This document shows, piece after piece, positions 36,239-45,572 of a stretch of DNA of 64,000 nucleotides. The position numbers and the translations under genes are program-made. Position 1 is the stretch's first letter. Each line of letters begins with the position of its first letter. Source of the stretch: Cytobacillus sp. NJ13. Its GTDB lineage: Bacteria; Bacillota; Bacilli; Bacillales; Cytobacillaceae. Below the pieces are notes generated by a model that was not told the DNA's origin, did not search any database, and saw nothing but the letters and a program-made list of their open reading frames with translations. The stretch is from positions 3,933,501 to 3,997,500 of the forward strand of contig JAUCFP010000006.1 in assembly GCA_030348385.1 (NCBI GenBank). Reading direction: 5' to 3'.

Positions 36239-36979
36239 ATGAAGAACTTTAGAAAAGTAACACTGGCTATTACATTATTATTGGGAATCTTTTTATTTGT
36301 GGTATCTATTCCGGTTACCAGTGAGATGGTCATGGAAAAGTTTTATGATTTTGAAATGGAAAAAAAATATAGAATCACAGAGCTAAACGAGATGTATAAA
36401 GGGGCTCCAACCGAGTATGAGTTTGGGGGTTCAAAGATCGACATTTACAGAATACTGGAAGAAAACGAGTCATACGAGGATCCACGGGGCAATTTGGTTA
36501 CCCCGGCAGATATTTATGTAACCGTCGATAGCTTAACACAGGAAGTCCTAAAAGGTTACCCTGTGGAAGTCGGACAGGAAGGTTTAAATCAATATACTCA
36601 TTATATTTCTTATTGGAGAGTATTGGATAAAAAAACAGATCAGGAATCCCTCGTCATTGTCCTCCAGATGAATGGGGCAAAAGAAAAAATGATTGGCAAT
36701 AGAATGGAAGGTTTTCCTCCAATCGAAGAGCTCAAGTATATGGCTATTACAATCAAGGAAGATGGTACATTAACGAAAGAACCATTTACATACAAAAATA
36801 AAAACAAACTACAGACAAAGCTGATTCCGCCGATGTACTTTGGAGGAGCAGGGTATTATACAGATGACTGGAAGGGCTATCCTGTTTTCTATTTTGCTTA
36901 TCTACTTCCCTTTTTGATGACCATCTTGGGAATTATACTCATCTGCTTATCAATAAGAAGTCTAAGGAAACCATTATAA
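36239..36979 (+). CDS. Membrane protein with an extracellular domain, unknown function
   Basis: The 246-residue protein starts at ATG after GGAAGGAAAGAAC. One helix at the N-terminus (about 8-28) and one near the C-terminus (about 218-238) flank some 190 residues that should lie outside the membrane (FGGSKIDIYRILEENESY, SLVIVLQMNGAKEK, TDDWKGYPV). I recognise no family. It is a single-gene unit with its own terminator and no clear functional link with its neighbours. Confidence 0.72.
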   Translation: MKNFRKVTLAITLLLGIFLFVVSIPVTSEMVMEKFYDFEMEKKYRITELNEMYKGAPTEYEFGGSKIDIYRILEENESYEDPRGNLVTPADIYVTVDSLTQEVLKGYPVEVGQEGLNQYTHYISYWRVLDKKTDQESLVIVLQMNGAKEKMIGNRMEGFPPIEELKYMAITIKEDGTLTKEPFTYKNKNKLQTKLIPPMYFGGAGYYTDDWKGYPVFYFAYLLPFLMTILGIILICLSIRSLRKPL

Positions 36980-36985
36980 TTTTTT

Positions 36986-37030
36986 ATACAAAACTGGCTT
37001 AGCTGGAGCTGAGCCAGTTTTGTATATTTT
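36986..37030 (+). terminator. Intrinsic terminator after the two-helix membrane protein gene
   Basis: ATACAAAACTGGCT pairs perfectly with AGCCAGTTTTGTAT around a 12-base loop, followed by ATTTTT. Confidence 0.85.
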
Positions 37031-37156
37031 TGTGAGGATCTTCTCTCTTTGTACACAAAAAGTTAAAGGTATCTTCCAAATTTTAGTGTAACTTTCTGTT
37101 CGGTCTAGTAAAATATCATTAGGTAAAATATCTCATTTTAAAGGAGCAGGAAAGTC

Positions 37157-40100
37157 TTGAAGAAACTATTATCTATTATTCTAGTTTTTCAGTTATTACT
37201 CGTCCCGGCAGCAGCGTCGGCCCAAGGAGTGGATGAGAAGAGTAAGCAGGCTGGGGAAACCATATCAGCAGATTTTTCAGTTAATTCCAAGCCTAGATTA
37301 TCACTCGAAGGAGAAGCGAATTATCAGGATCCATCTAATTACCCGCTTAAGAATAATGGGGAACTGATTGATGTTCTATTAGACAGTTATGGGGTGAATC
37401 ATTATACATATTTTAATAATCTAGCAACTTCGCCCGATAACTCAGAGTACATGGAACTCAGTTTACTATATAGTTCGAATCAATCTTCTCCCAAAGACGG
37501 GCTGCTCACCATTGAGTTCTATAAGGAAGCCAATAATTCCTTATCTTACGTTGGGGGGAGTGACTTCCCAGTTGCATGGTTTACTCAAGCTACCCTTGGT
37601 GTAGATTTGCAAAAAAGTTATTTTGCAGATCAGCGTTATCTTTATATGAGAATAGGTACGTCTCAAAGCAGTTCTGATACTTACTACTCAGATGTAACGC
37701 TGTTTAAGGTTGAAAACCCATTTGCTTCTGTGAATCCATCTTTACCGCCTGATCAATATGCGGTCATAAGCAATGAATCCGTTGATGCAGAGACAGCACA
37801 GTCTTCTGGAACATTTGATGTGAAAGGCATGAAATATACAAAAGACAGCAGTTTAAAACCGAGTGCTTATAAAGTCGATTTCGATAAACCTTTTGACAGT
37901 GCAGCCAATAAAGGGAGGCTGTTAGAGAAAAGCACAAAGTCCATAAACAGCCTTTACAGTGTTGGTGATTATAAGAATTTTTGGGTATCCAATTTGACCA
38001 CCAATGCTAACGAGCAGATTAATGCCAGGCTGGCATACAGCGGGACAAAGGCAAATGTGTGGGTTCACAATAATGAAATCACAGATTCAGATGCTGAAAA
38101 ATTAGGTATTGAGTTTGATAGTAAAATTCATTCCTCCGTTACTAATCATTTTGGACCGGAGTCAGATGTTAATTCTGATGGGAAAATAAATATATTAACC
38201 TATGACATTCAGGATGGATTTTCTGGAAGCGGGGGGTATGTAGCAGGTTATTTCTGGGCGGGGGATTTGTATAATGTCTCTGGTTCAAATATGTCAGAAA
38301 TTTTTTATATTGATACCTATCCGGCAATGGGAATGGGATCTGTTAAAGATGTTACCAGTTCATATGAAACGCTGGCACATGAGTTTCAGCATATGGTGAA
38401 TTTTAATCGCAATGCCCTGATTGAGGGTGGTGGAAGTATGGACACCTGGCTGAATGAGTCGCTATCCATGGCAGCAGAACAAATTTATACAGGCTACGGT
38501 CTTGAAGACAGAGTGAATTACTACAACGTATCGGCAGCTATTCAAAATGGCCATTCATTGCTTTATTGGGATCGCTATGGGGATACATTGTCCAACTATT
38601 CCTTGTCTTATCTGTTTGGACAATATATTAAAATTCAAGCCGGGATAGGCGATAACATTTTTAAAGAAATTCTTCAGGACCCCAATAATGACTATGTAGC
38701 AGTTGAAAACGCTGCAAAGAAATATATTGATCCGAATATGACATTCGGAAAGCTAATGACCAATTTTAGAATTGCCCTTCTATTAAAAGAGCGCAACGGT
38801 TTACGCGGATTTAAGGGTGATCCATTCTTCGATTCGTTAAATGAAAAGATCTTTAATGGCAATTCAGTTAATCTCCGTGGGGGCGGTTCGGTTGTAACAG
38901 CATTTAATTCGGAGGAAGGGTTTGAAGAACCTGCTGAAAAAGGGGCAGATATTACTTATACCATTCTAAACATGAATTCGGGAGAACCGGATATCACAGC
39001 GCCGTCCAGTCCTGTCGTGAATCAGGTTGGAGACGCGGATTCGATTATCACAGGTAAAGCTGAAGCTAATGCTGCAGTCTATGCTATCGCCGAAGGAAGT
39101 GAAATTGGAAGAGACACAGCAAACCAAGCAGGAGATTTTCAGCTATCTATTTCACCGCAGACAGCAGGAACAAGTATTAATGTTTATGCTATGGACCAGT
39201 CTGGAAATGTAAGTGAACCTGCTATAGTGACGGTGGAAGATGTCACAGCACCTGGTGCTCCACAAGTAAACAAAGTAACAGATCAGGACTTAACAGTAAC
39301 CGGAACAGCTGAAAAGGGTTCAGAAGTAACAGTCAAAATCGGACCGGATAGCTGGACAGGAAAAACAAATACAGCAGGTCAATTCGCTGTTTCCATTCCC
39401 AAACAGCAAGCTGGAACTCAAATTGAAGTTACTGCCAAAGATGATGCCGGCAATGTAAGTGCTGCCGCTACAGTAACAGTAGCAGATATAACTCCGCCGG
39501 CAGCTCCTGCAGTAAATAAGGTAACAGACCAATCAACTGCTGTAACAGGAACTGCTGAAAAAGGCTCAGAAGTAACTGTTAAAAGTGGAACGGCAAGCTG
39601 GAAAGGGACGTCCAATCCAGAAGGTCAATTTTCAATCACGATACCAAAACAAAAAGCAGGTACAATCGTTGAAGTAACAGCAAAAGATACAGCCGGGAAT
39701 GTGAGTATTGCTGCGAGGGTCATCGTTGCTGATGGTACTCCTCCAGCTGCCCCAGCAGTAAATACGGTATCTGATCGAAACTTGAAAATATATGGAACAG
39801 CAGAACCTGGTTCGTCCATCTCTGTCAGAATAGGTGCCTCTGAGATTGGAAAGGGAGCTGCAGGAGAGAATGGCTTCTTTGCTGTTGAAATCTCTGCTCA
39901 TCAAAATGTAGGAACAGAGCTTGTCATCATTGCACTTGATACAGCCGGAAATGCAAGCAGTCCAACAAAGGTGAAAGTCATCAAAGGAAATACCCAGCTA
40001 AGCAAACTAGTCGGAAAAACCCGCTATACCACTGCAGTTGAAATTTCAAAAAAGGGATGGTCTGCATCAGATACAGTCTTCCTGGTAAATGGCTGGGCAA

Positions 40101-40906
40101 TCGCTGACGGATTAACGGCTACACCATTGGCTTCTGCTAAGAATGCTCCGATCCTTTTAGCGGCAACCAATAGTTTGCCTGAAGAGACGATGGGAGAAAT
40201 CGAGCGGCTTAAAGCAAAAAATATTGTGTTAATTGGGGGATCAGGTGTCATTTCGGATGGAGTAAAGAATAGTCTTTCCTCTCAAGGATACTCGGTATCA
40301 CGAATTGGCGGAAAAACGAGATATGAAACGTCACTTAAGATCGCACAGGAGTTGGATAAACTGGTCGATGTCCATACGGTTTATATGGCTTATGGCCACG
40401 GTGAGCCTGATGCCTTGTCAATCGCAGCTGAATCCGGTCAAACCAAGCAGCCAATTATCTTAACAGAGAAAAAAGCTGTACCAGCCAATACGTATCAATG
40501 GCTAAAGGGTGAAGGTCTTCAAACTTCCTACTTTATTGGGGGTAAAGGTGTGATCTACCCGGCCATCTTAACTGAGATGAACAGCATCACTGCAAAAAGT
40601 GTAGTAAATAATCGGTTAAGCGGTGTTAATCGCCAGGAGACCAATGCTAAAGTCATTCAAACCTTCTACAAACAAGAAGAAATGCCAACGATTATGGTAG
40701 CTCATGCAAGTACTTCCAAATTAGTAGACGCTTTGGCAGCAGGGCCATTGGCAGCTAAATACAATGTACCTGTCTTATTGGTATCCAATAAGCTTGATCC
40801 TCTACAAGTCAATGCTATTAAAGGAAAACATGCGAATGATGTGCACCAGATTGGTGGAGGCATTGGAGAACCTGTGTTAAAACAAGTAGTGGATTTAATG
40901 AATTAA
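37157..40906 (+). CDS. Large secreted zinc metallopeptidase with Ig-like repeats and three CWB2 domains
   Basis: The 1249-residue protein starts at TTG after AAAGGAGCAGG. A signal peptide (about 1-22) and a beta-rich region lead to a gluzincin-type core: HEFQH at residues 408-412 and the third ligand Glu434 in WLNES, resembling M30 hyicolysin-like peptidases. Four tandem bacterial Ig-like modules (about 610-950, each with a VTG-AEKGSEVTV pattern and a DTAGNVS end) follow. Three CWB2 repeats close the protein (from about 955). It should be held on the wall polymer and cleave external proteins. Its last 550 residues or so are closely similar to the protein encoded next. Confidence 0.85.
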   Translation: MKKLLSIILVFQLLLVPAAASAQGVDEKSKQAGETISADFSVNSKPRLSLEGEANYQDPSNYPLKNNGELIDVLLDSYGVNHYTYFNNLATSPDNSEYMELSLLYSSNQSSPKDGLLTIEFYKEANNSLSYVGGSDFPVAWFTQATLGVDLQKSYFADQRYLYMRIGTSQSSSDTYYSDVTLFKVENPFASVNPSLPPDQYAVISNESVDAETAQSSGTFDVKGMKYTKDSSLKPSAYKVDFDKPFDSAANKGRLLEKSTKSINSLYSVGDYKNFWVSNLTTNANEQINARLAYSGTKANVWVHNNEITDSDAEKLGIEFDSKIHSSVTNHFGPESDVNSDGKINILTYDIQDGFSGSGGYVAGYFWAGDLYNVSGSNMSEIFYIDTYPAMGMGSVKDVTSSYETLAHEFQHMVNFNRNALIEGGGSMDTWLNESLSMAAEQIYTGYGLEDRVNYYNVSAAIQNGHSLLYWDRYGDTLSNYSLSYLFGQYIKIQAGIGDNIFKEILQDPNNDYVAVENAAKKYIDPNMTFGKLMTNFRIALLLKERNGLRGFKGDPFFDSLNEKIFNGNSVNLRGGGSVVTAFNSEEGFEEPAEKGADITYTILNMNSGEPDITAPSSPVVNQVGDADSIITGKAEANAAVYAIAEGSEIGRDTANQAGDFQLSISPQTAGTSINVYAMDQSGNVSEPAIVTVEDVTAPGAPQVNKVTDQDLTVTGTAEKGSEVTVKIGPDSWTGKTNTAGQFAVSIPKQQAGTQIEVTAKDDAGNVSAAATVTVADITPPAAPAVNKVTDQSTAVTGTAEKGSEVTVKSGTASWKGTSNPEGQFSITIPKQKAGTIVEVTAKDTAGNVSIAARVIVADGTPPAAPAVNTVSDRNLKIYGTAEPGSSISVRIGASEIGKGAAGENGFFAVEISAHQNVGTELVIIALDTAGNASSPTKVKVIKGNTQLSKLVGKTRYTTAVEISKKGWSASDTVFLVNGWAIADGLTATPLASAKNAPILLAATNSLPEETMGEIERLKAKNIVLIGGSGVISDGVKNSLSSQGYSVSRIGGKTRYETSLKIAQELDKLVDVHTVYMAYGHGEPDALSIAAESGQTKQPIILTEKKAVPANTYQWLKGEGLQTSYFIGGKGVIYPAILTEMNSITAKSVVNNRLSGVNRQETNAKVIQTFYKQEEMPTIMVAHASTSKLVDALAAGPLAAKYNVPVLLVSNKLDPLQVNAIKGKHANDVHQIGGGIGEPVLKQVVDLMN

Positions 40907-40914
40907 AAACATAT

Positions 40915-40967
40915 AAAGAGGGGATTAATGATTGTCCAGCAATCTATTAGTCCCTCTTTTTTCTTAT
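40915..40967 (+). terminator. Intrinsic terminator after the metallopeptidase gene
   Basis: AAAGAGGG/ATTAAT and ATTAGT/CCCTCTTT arms form a long imperfect stem ending in TTTTTT, starting nine bases after the stop codon. Confidence 0.75.
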
Positions 40968-41018
40968 CATCATTTTCTTCCTCTATAAAAAAAGCCGACA
41001 CAACTGCGTTTTCCAGAC

Positions 41019-41040
41019 TTCAATCAAACGTTTGATTGAA
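41019..41040. promoter_or_regulatory. 22-bp perfect palindrome, possible operator, copy 2
   Basis: It shares the core AATCAAACGTTTGATT with the palindrome at 35523-35544. It lies 45 bases upstream of the -35 box of the next gene's promoter, a plausible place for a regulator to act. Confidence 0.45.
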
Positions 41041-41084
41041 AAAAATTTTGCTTTGAACAATCGGGTCATGTAATATTATGGAAG

Positions 41085-41113
41085 TTGTGTTGCGTTTTCT
41101 TTTCAAATATAAT
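41085..41113 (+). promoter_or_regulatory. Sigma-A-type promoter of the tandem-module CWB2 gene
   Basis: TTGTGT at 41085-41090 and a perfect TATAAT at 41108-41113 are separated by exactly 17 bases. The start codon is about 100 bases downstream. Confidence 0.6.
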
Positions 41114-41133
41114 TAATATATTACAAAAATTAT

Positions 41134-41176
41134 AGAGGGATGACGCTTGGCAAAGCGGTACATCTCTTATTTTTTA
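41134..41176 (+). promoter_or_regulatory. Leader hairpin with T-run, possible attenuator
   Basis: In the 5' leader, AGAG and ATG pair with CAT and CTCT (two bulged Gs), enclosing a CGCTT/AAGCG inner stem with a four-base loop. TTATTTTTT follows. It looks like an intrinsic terminator between promoter and start codon. Confidence 0.4.
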
Positions 41177-41213
41177 GTAAGGGAAATTATTATTTTGAAA
41201 GGAGTCAGTAATT

Positions 41214-44200
41214 TTGAGGAAACAATTTAAATTGTTCTTATGCGTAATACTAGTTTTAGTAATGAATAACAATTTGTTTACTATAACTGGTCTTGCTCAA
41301 GTAGACACTACAAAACCAGTATTAAAATCCATAAGTGTGGATAAAACGGCAGTAACCGCAGGGCAAAGTGTAGGCATTACCGTGGAGGCAGCAGATGAAG
41401 AGGGCGGCAGCGGAATAAAGTCAGCAGATGTTTATTACAGCAGTCCGGTAACCTCCAAAACCAAAAGTATAAGACTAGCTCAAAATGCTGATGGAAAATA
41501 CATAGGCCAGTTAGCCATGACAGAAAATGATGAATCGGGAACATGGATTATACAGCGAGTAGTCATAACGGATAACACGGGTAACTATAATGCTATTTAT
41601 AATTCCAAAAACAAAGGAACCCTCACTTCCTGGAATCAGCAGGACTTTAGTTATTGCAATTTTGAATTAAGCGGGACAGTAGTTGATACAGTAAAGCCGG
41701 AATTGAAATCAATTAGTATCAATAAAACATCGGTAACGGCAGGACAAAGTGTTGAAGTAACTGTAGATGCAGCAGATGAGGAGGGAGGCAGCGGAATAAA
41801 GTCAGTAGACGTTTATTACAGCAGTCCGGTAACCTCCAAAACCAAAAGTATAAGACTATCTCAAAATGCTGATGGAAAGTACATAGGCCAGTTAGCCATG
41901 ACAGAAAATGATGAATCGGGAACATGGATTATACAGCGAGTAGTCATAACGGATCATACAGGAAATTATAATGCAATCTATAATTCAAAAAATAAGCAAA
42001 CTCTAACATCCTGGAATCAGCAGGACTTCAGCCACTGCAATTTTGAATTAAGCGGGACAGTGGTGGATACAGTAAAACCTGAACTAATATCCATAAGTGT
42101 GGAAAAACCATCCGTAACAGCTGGACAGGGTGTAGAACTTACTGTAGAAGCGGCAGATGAAGAGGGCGGCAGTGGCATAGAATCCGTAGTCGTCTATTAT
42201 AGTAGTCCAGTAACTTTCAAAACCAAATATGTGAGATTAACTAAAGATACGGACGAAAAATATAAGGGTAAATTATATATGGCCCATGATGATGAATTGG
42301 GAACATGGATTGTACAGCGAATAGTTATAACAGATCATACAGGAAATTATAATGCTATTTATAATTCAAAAAATGAAAAGACCCTAACTTCATGGAACCA
42401 GCAGGATTTCAGTCATTGTAATTTTGATTTAAATGAAAATGATTCAATTATAAACGGATCATACGTTTTAACACAGAATGAATACTGGACGAGCCATACG
42501 TTTGAAGGTGATGTATATATTGGACCTGAGGCTATATTAACAATCGATGGTCCTATTACCGTAAATGGGGACATTTATGTATTAGGTGGATTGAAAAACT
42601 ATGGGGATTTAAATGTAAATGGAAATATTTATGCCACTTCGTTCTTATGGGGAACTTCAGATTTTAAAAATGGAACAGTGTTGATGTTAGGCGGAAATAA
42701 CCATATTAGCGGCATGAATTCCTCGAATCAGCCGATCAAGAATGTACCATTATCCATCGAAAACGATCAAATCATTGCTGTGAATGGGGTTATAACAAAT
42801 ATTGAAGGGACTACATTACCTATTATGGCCTTATCTCTAGAAGGGAATAAGGTTGAGATAAACAGTGATGGGTCATTTAAAGTGGCCTCAATAAATATTG
42901 GAGAAAAAGATCATATTACATTTGAGTTTACTGATATATTTGGCAATAGAATACTTGAAGAGTATCCAGTTAAGGTTATCGATACAATATCTCCAACAGC
43001 TGAAGCTGATGTTAAAGGCGGCTTATATGTAAAAGGGAAAGAAGTCGAATTACAAATGTCTGAAGAGGGATCCATCTATTATTCAGTAGATGGCGGAGAC
43101 CCATTTGCTGAAGGTATGATCTATTCAGGGCCGTTAGTTATCGCTCAAAATGCAAACTTAAAATTTGGAGCAAAAGATAAGGCAGGAAACCTATCACCAG
43201 TTTACATGGAAGAATACAATTTTTACTCTATCAATGAAATAACCGATATTTCTAATAAAGTTACTGGTAAAGCGGAAGCTGGAACTTTCTTTGAGGTTAT
43301 GTTTAATAATCAAGTTATAGGAAGCAGAGAGGCGGATTCTAATGGCGCAATAATTATAGAAATCCCAGTTCAGCAGGCAGGGACTAAATTAAAGATATTG
43401 GCAACTGATAGAAATGGAAATAAAGGTGAAGCGATTGAGTTGGCTGTGCAGGATGTGACCCCTCCCGGGAAGCCGGCAGTTGATAAAATAACAGATCAAT
43501 CCGAACAAATAACCGGAGCAGCTGAAAAGGAATCTGAAGTAATAGTTAAGGTTAAAACCAATAGCTGGAGAGGAATCGTGGATGAAGAAGGCAAGTTTTC
43601 AATAAATATACCAAAGCAAAAGGCTGGAACCTTAATTGAAGTAACTGTAAAAGATCGTGCTGGAAATGTGAGTGAGACTTTGGAAGTTACTGTAGCAGAT
43701 GAAACAGCTCCTTCTGAACCAACCGTAAATAAAGTAACCGATCAATCAACTGCTGTTACTGGACTGGCGGAAAGTATGGCAGAGGTGACAGTACAAATTG
43801 GAAGCGAGAGATGGAAAGGTAAAGCAACCTCAGAGGGAAAGTTTACGATTAACATTCCTAAACAAAAAGCAGGTACTATAATGGGGGTAACTGCGACAGA
43901 TACTGCTGGAAATGAAAGTTCAGCTGTAAAAGTAACTGTAGTAGATGAAACTCCTCCAGCAGCTCCGGTTGTCAAAGGATTAACAGATCTAGAAAATGCC
44001 ATTACAGGGTTAGCTGAACAAGGGTCAACTGTAATTGCCATGGGTTCCGGAATAGAGTTAGGGCATTCAATCACTGAACTAAATGGACAGTTTACTATTG
44101 TTATAGAAAAACAACCAGCAGGAAGTACAATTGAAGTCATCGCTATAGACAAAGCGGGTAATGCAAGTGCTGTTGCAAAAGTCACAATTACTGATGAAAA

Positions 44201-45116
44201 ACCTCAAATTCAGAAGCTAGTCGGAAAGACACGCTATACAACTGCAGTGGAAATATCACAGGCTGGCTGGGATAAATCTGAGACAGTATTTTTAGTAAAT
44301 GGATGGGCGATTGCAGATGGGCTAACGGCAACACCATTAGCTTCAGCCAAGGATGCTCCTATCCTATTAACAACCAAAAATTCTTTGCCGGAGGAAACTC
44401 TAGCTGAAATTGAGCGGTTAAAAGCGAAGAATATTGTATTAATTGGCGGGTCGGGTGTTATTTCTGATCAAATTAAGAGCAATTTACTCTCAAAAGGACA
44501 CACGGTTACCCGAATTGGCGGCAAAACCCGGTATGATACTTCATTACTGATCGCACAGGAGCTTGATAAATTAATCGATGTCCATACGGTTTATATGGCT
44601 TATGGGCATGGTGAACCTGATGCCTTGTCGATTGCTGCTCAGTCTGGTCAAGCAAAACAGCCGATTATCTTAACAGAGAAAAATGCAGTGCCAGCAAAAA
44701 CTTATTCATGGTTAAAGGGTGAAGGACTTAATACTTCGTATTTCATTGGTGGTAAAGGTGTAATATCCCCAGTTATTATGGATGAGGTAAACAAAATTAC
44801 TAGCAAAAATGTATTAAATAACCGTTTGAGCGGTATTAACCGCCAGGAAACAAATGCAAAGGTCATTGAAGCATTCTATCTGCAGTCAGAACTGCCTACT
44901 ATTATGGTTGCTCACTCTCATACAGCTAAATTAGTGGATGCTTTAGCAGCAGGGCCATTGGCTGCTAAATATAATGTACCGGTATTATTAGTTTCTAATC
45001 AGCTGGATCCTTCCCAATTAAATGCTATGGCAGGGAAACGTGCGAATGCAGTTCATCAAATTGGCGGAGGAATTGACCATTCTTTATTAAATGATCTTGT
45101 CAATTTATTGAATTAA
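41214..45116 (+). CDS. Large modular surface protein: three tandem 127-residue modules, Ig-like domains and three CWB2 repeats
   Basis: The 1300-residue protein starts at TTG after GAAAGGAGTCAGTAA. After the signal peptide come three near-identical beta modules (about residues 30-405, each with SVTAGQ, AADEEGGSGI and TSWNQQDFS), a polymer-like beta stretch (VYIGPEAILTIDGPITVNGD, about 430-490), a chitobiase-type segment (IYYSVDGGDPFAEG), four Ig-like modules and three CWB2 repeats at the C-terminus. No catalytic site is evident, so an adhesive or structural role on the wall is likely. The C-terminal part from the Ig-like modules on is a paralogue of the preceding metallopeptidase protein. Confidence 0.85.
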   Translation: MRKQFKLFLCVILVLVMNNNLFTITGLAQVDTTKPVLKSISVDKTAVTAGQSVGITVEAADEEGGSGIKSADVYYSSPVTSKTKSIRLAQNADGKYIGQLAMTENDESGTWIIQRVVITDNTGNYNAIYNSKNKGTLTSWNQQDFSYCNFELSGTVVDTVKPELKSISINKTSVTAGQSVEVTVDAADEEGGSGIKSVDVYYSSPVTSKTKSIRLSQNADGKYIGQLAMTENDESGTWIIQRVVITDHTGNYNAIYNSKNKQTLTSWNQQDFSHCNFELSGTVVDTVKPELISISVEKPSVTAGQGVELTVEAADEEGGSGIESVVVYYSSPVTFKTKYVRLTKDTDEKYKGKLYMAHDDELGTWIVQRIVITDHTGNYNAIYNSKNEKTLTSWNQQDFSHCNFDLNENDSIINGSYVLTQNEYWTSHTFEGDVYIGPEAILTIDGPITVNGDIYVLGGLKNYGDLNVNGNIYATSFLWGTSDFKNGTVLMLGGNNHISGMNSSNQPIKNVPLSIENDQIIAVNGVITNIEGTTLPIMALSLEGNKVEINSDGSFKVASINIGEKDHITFEFTDIFGNRILEEYPVKVIDTISPTAEADVKGGLYVKGKEVELQMSEEGSIYYSVDGGDPFAEGMIYSGPLVIAQNANLKFGAKDKAGNLSPVYMEEYNFYSINEITDISNKVTGKAEAGTFFEVMFNNQVIGSREADSNGAIIIEIPVQQAGTKLKILATDRNGNKGEAIELAVQDVTPPGKPAVDKITDQSEQITGAAEKESEVIVKVKTNSWRGIVDEEGKFSINIPKQKAGTLIEVTVKDRAGNVSETLEVTVADETAPSEPTVNKVTDQSTAVTGLAESMAEVTVQIGSERWKGKATSEGKFTINIPKQKAGTIMGVTATDTAGNESSAVKVTVVDETPPAAPVVKGLTDLENAITGLAEQGSTVIAMGSGIELGHSITELNGQFTIVIEKQPAGSTIEVIAIDKAGNASAVAKVTITDEKPQIQKLVGKTRYTTAVEISQAGWDKSETVFLVNGWAIADGLTATPLASAKDAPILLTTKNSLPEETLAEIERLKAKNIVLIGGSGVISDQIKSNLLSKGHTVTRIGGKTRYDTSLLIAQELDKLIDVHTVYMAYGHGEPDALSIAAQSGQAKQPIILTEKNAVPAKTYSWLKGEGLNTSYFIGGKGVISPVIMDEVNKITSKNVLNNRLSGINRQETNAKVIEAFYLQSELPTIMVAHSHTAKLVDALAAGPLAAKYNVPVLLVSNQLDPSQLNAMAGKRANAVHQIGGGIDHSLLNDLVNLLN
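41301..42437 (+). repeat. Three tandem 381-bp coding repeats
   Basis: Units begin at 41301, 41682 and 42063, exactly 381 bp (127 codons) apart. The first two are almost identical in DNA over long stretches, whereas the third has diverged. This points to recent duplication or gene conversion of the first two units and possible variation in copy number. Confidence 0.85.
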
Positions 45117-45180
45117 TAGGAAGCTGAATCAATAATTTAATATAAGAGGTTTGGCAACAATATATTATATTCCTAATTTA

Positions 45181-45189
45181 TGGTATACT
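45181..45189 (+). promoter_or_regulatory. Extended -10 promoter of a small open reading frame
   Basis: TGGTATACT provides an extended -10 (TG-n-TATACT) 30 bases before a GTG start with a perfect AGGAGG site. Confidence 0.45.
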
Positions 45190-45218
45190 TTCTCTGAATC
45201 ATTTTAGGAGGAAGTAGC

Positions 45219-45335
45219 GTGGAAAGTCAAAAAGGAAAGTATAATTTCTTTAGGATAATTTTATGGGGAACTTTATTTATAATAGAAATAATAAACTGTA
45301 AAATACGAAATAAAATAAAACCATCTCTAAAATGA
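45219..45335 (+). CDS. Possible 38-residue membrane peptide
   Basis: GTG at 45219 has TTAGGAGGAAGTAGC upstream, as strong a ribosome binding site as any in the window. The frame encodes a short basic N-terminus, a hydrophobic stretch (FFRIILWGTLFIIEII) and a basic tail (KIRNKIKPSLK), ending in the loop of a terminator hairpin. Promoter, ribosome binding site and terminator all fit a real small gene, but no homologue is known to me. It may be the remnant of a longer gene. Confidence 0.45.
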   Translation: MESQKGKYNFFRIILWGTLFIIEIINCKIRNKIKPSLK

Positions 45336-45347
45336 GATGGTTTTATT
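45317..45347. terminator. Bidirectional terminator between two convergent small genes
   Basis: AAAACCATCTC and GAGATGGTTTT form an 11-bp perfect stem around TAAAAT, with a T tail on each strand. It overlaps the ends of both small reading frames. Confidence 0.8.
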
Positions 45348-45486
45348 TAAATATATTTAGAAACTCCGGATAATATACTGTGAGCAAGATGGCCAACCCT
45401 AAGAATATGATTACTCCAAAGTTTAGAATATAAAGGATCTTAATCCCTAAATCGTAGCGTTCTTTATTATATTTTCTTTTAGTCAC
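45343..45486 (-). CDS. Possible 47-residue single-helix membrane protein
   Basis: A GTG start at 45486 has GGAGTCGGTTAAA upstream on the minus strand. The product has a basic, Tyr-rich N-terminus (TKRKYNKERYDLGIKI) and one long hydrophobic helix (about residues 17-38) and ends EFLNIFK. The arrangement is typical of small bacterial membrane proteins. I recognise no family. It ends at a terminator shared with the convergent peptide gene. Confidence 0.5.
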   Translation of the reverse strand: MTKRKYNKERYDLGIKILYILNFGVIIFLGLAILLTVYYPEFLNIFK

Positions 45487-45572
45487 TTTAACCGACTCCA
45501 AATAATAAATATATAATAATGGAAATGAAATAATATCTTATGGTTATCGAATTTTTAAATACTATTTATAAA

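Noticed and set aside
41301..42437. Regular tandem repeats that could suggest a CRISPR array
   Set aside because: Units are 381 bp, in frame and coding throughout, with no short repeat-spacer pattern.
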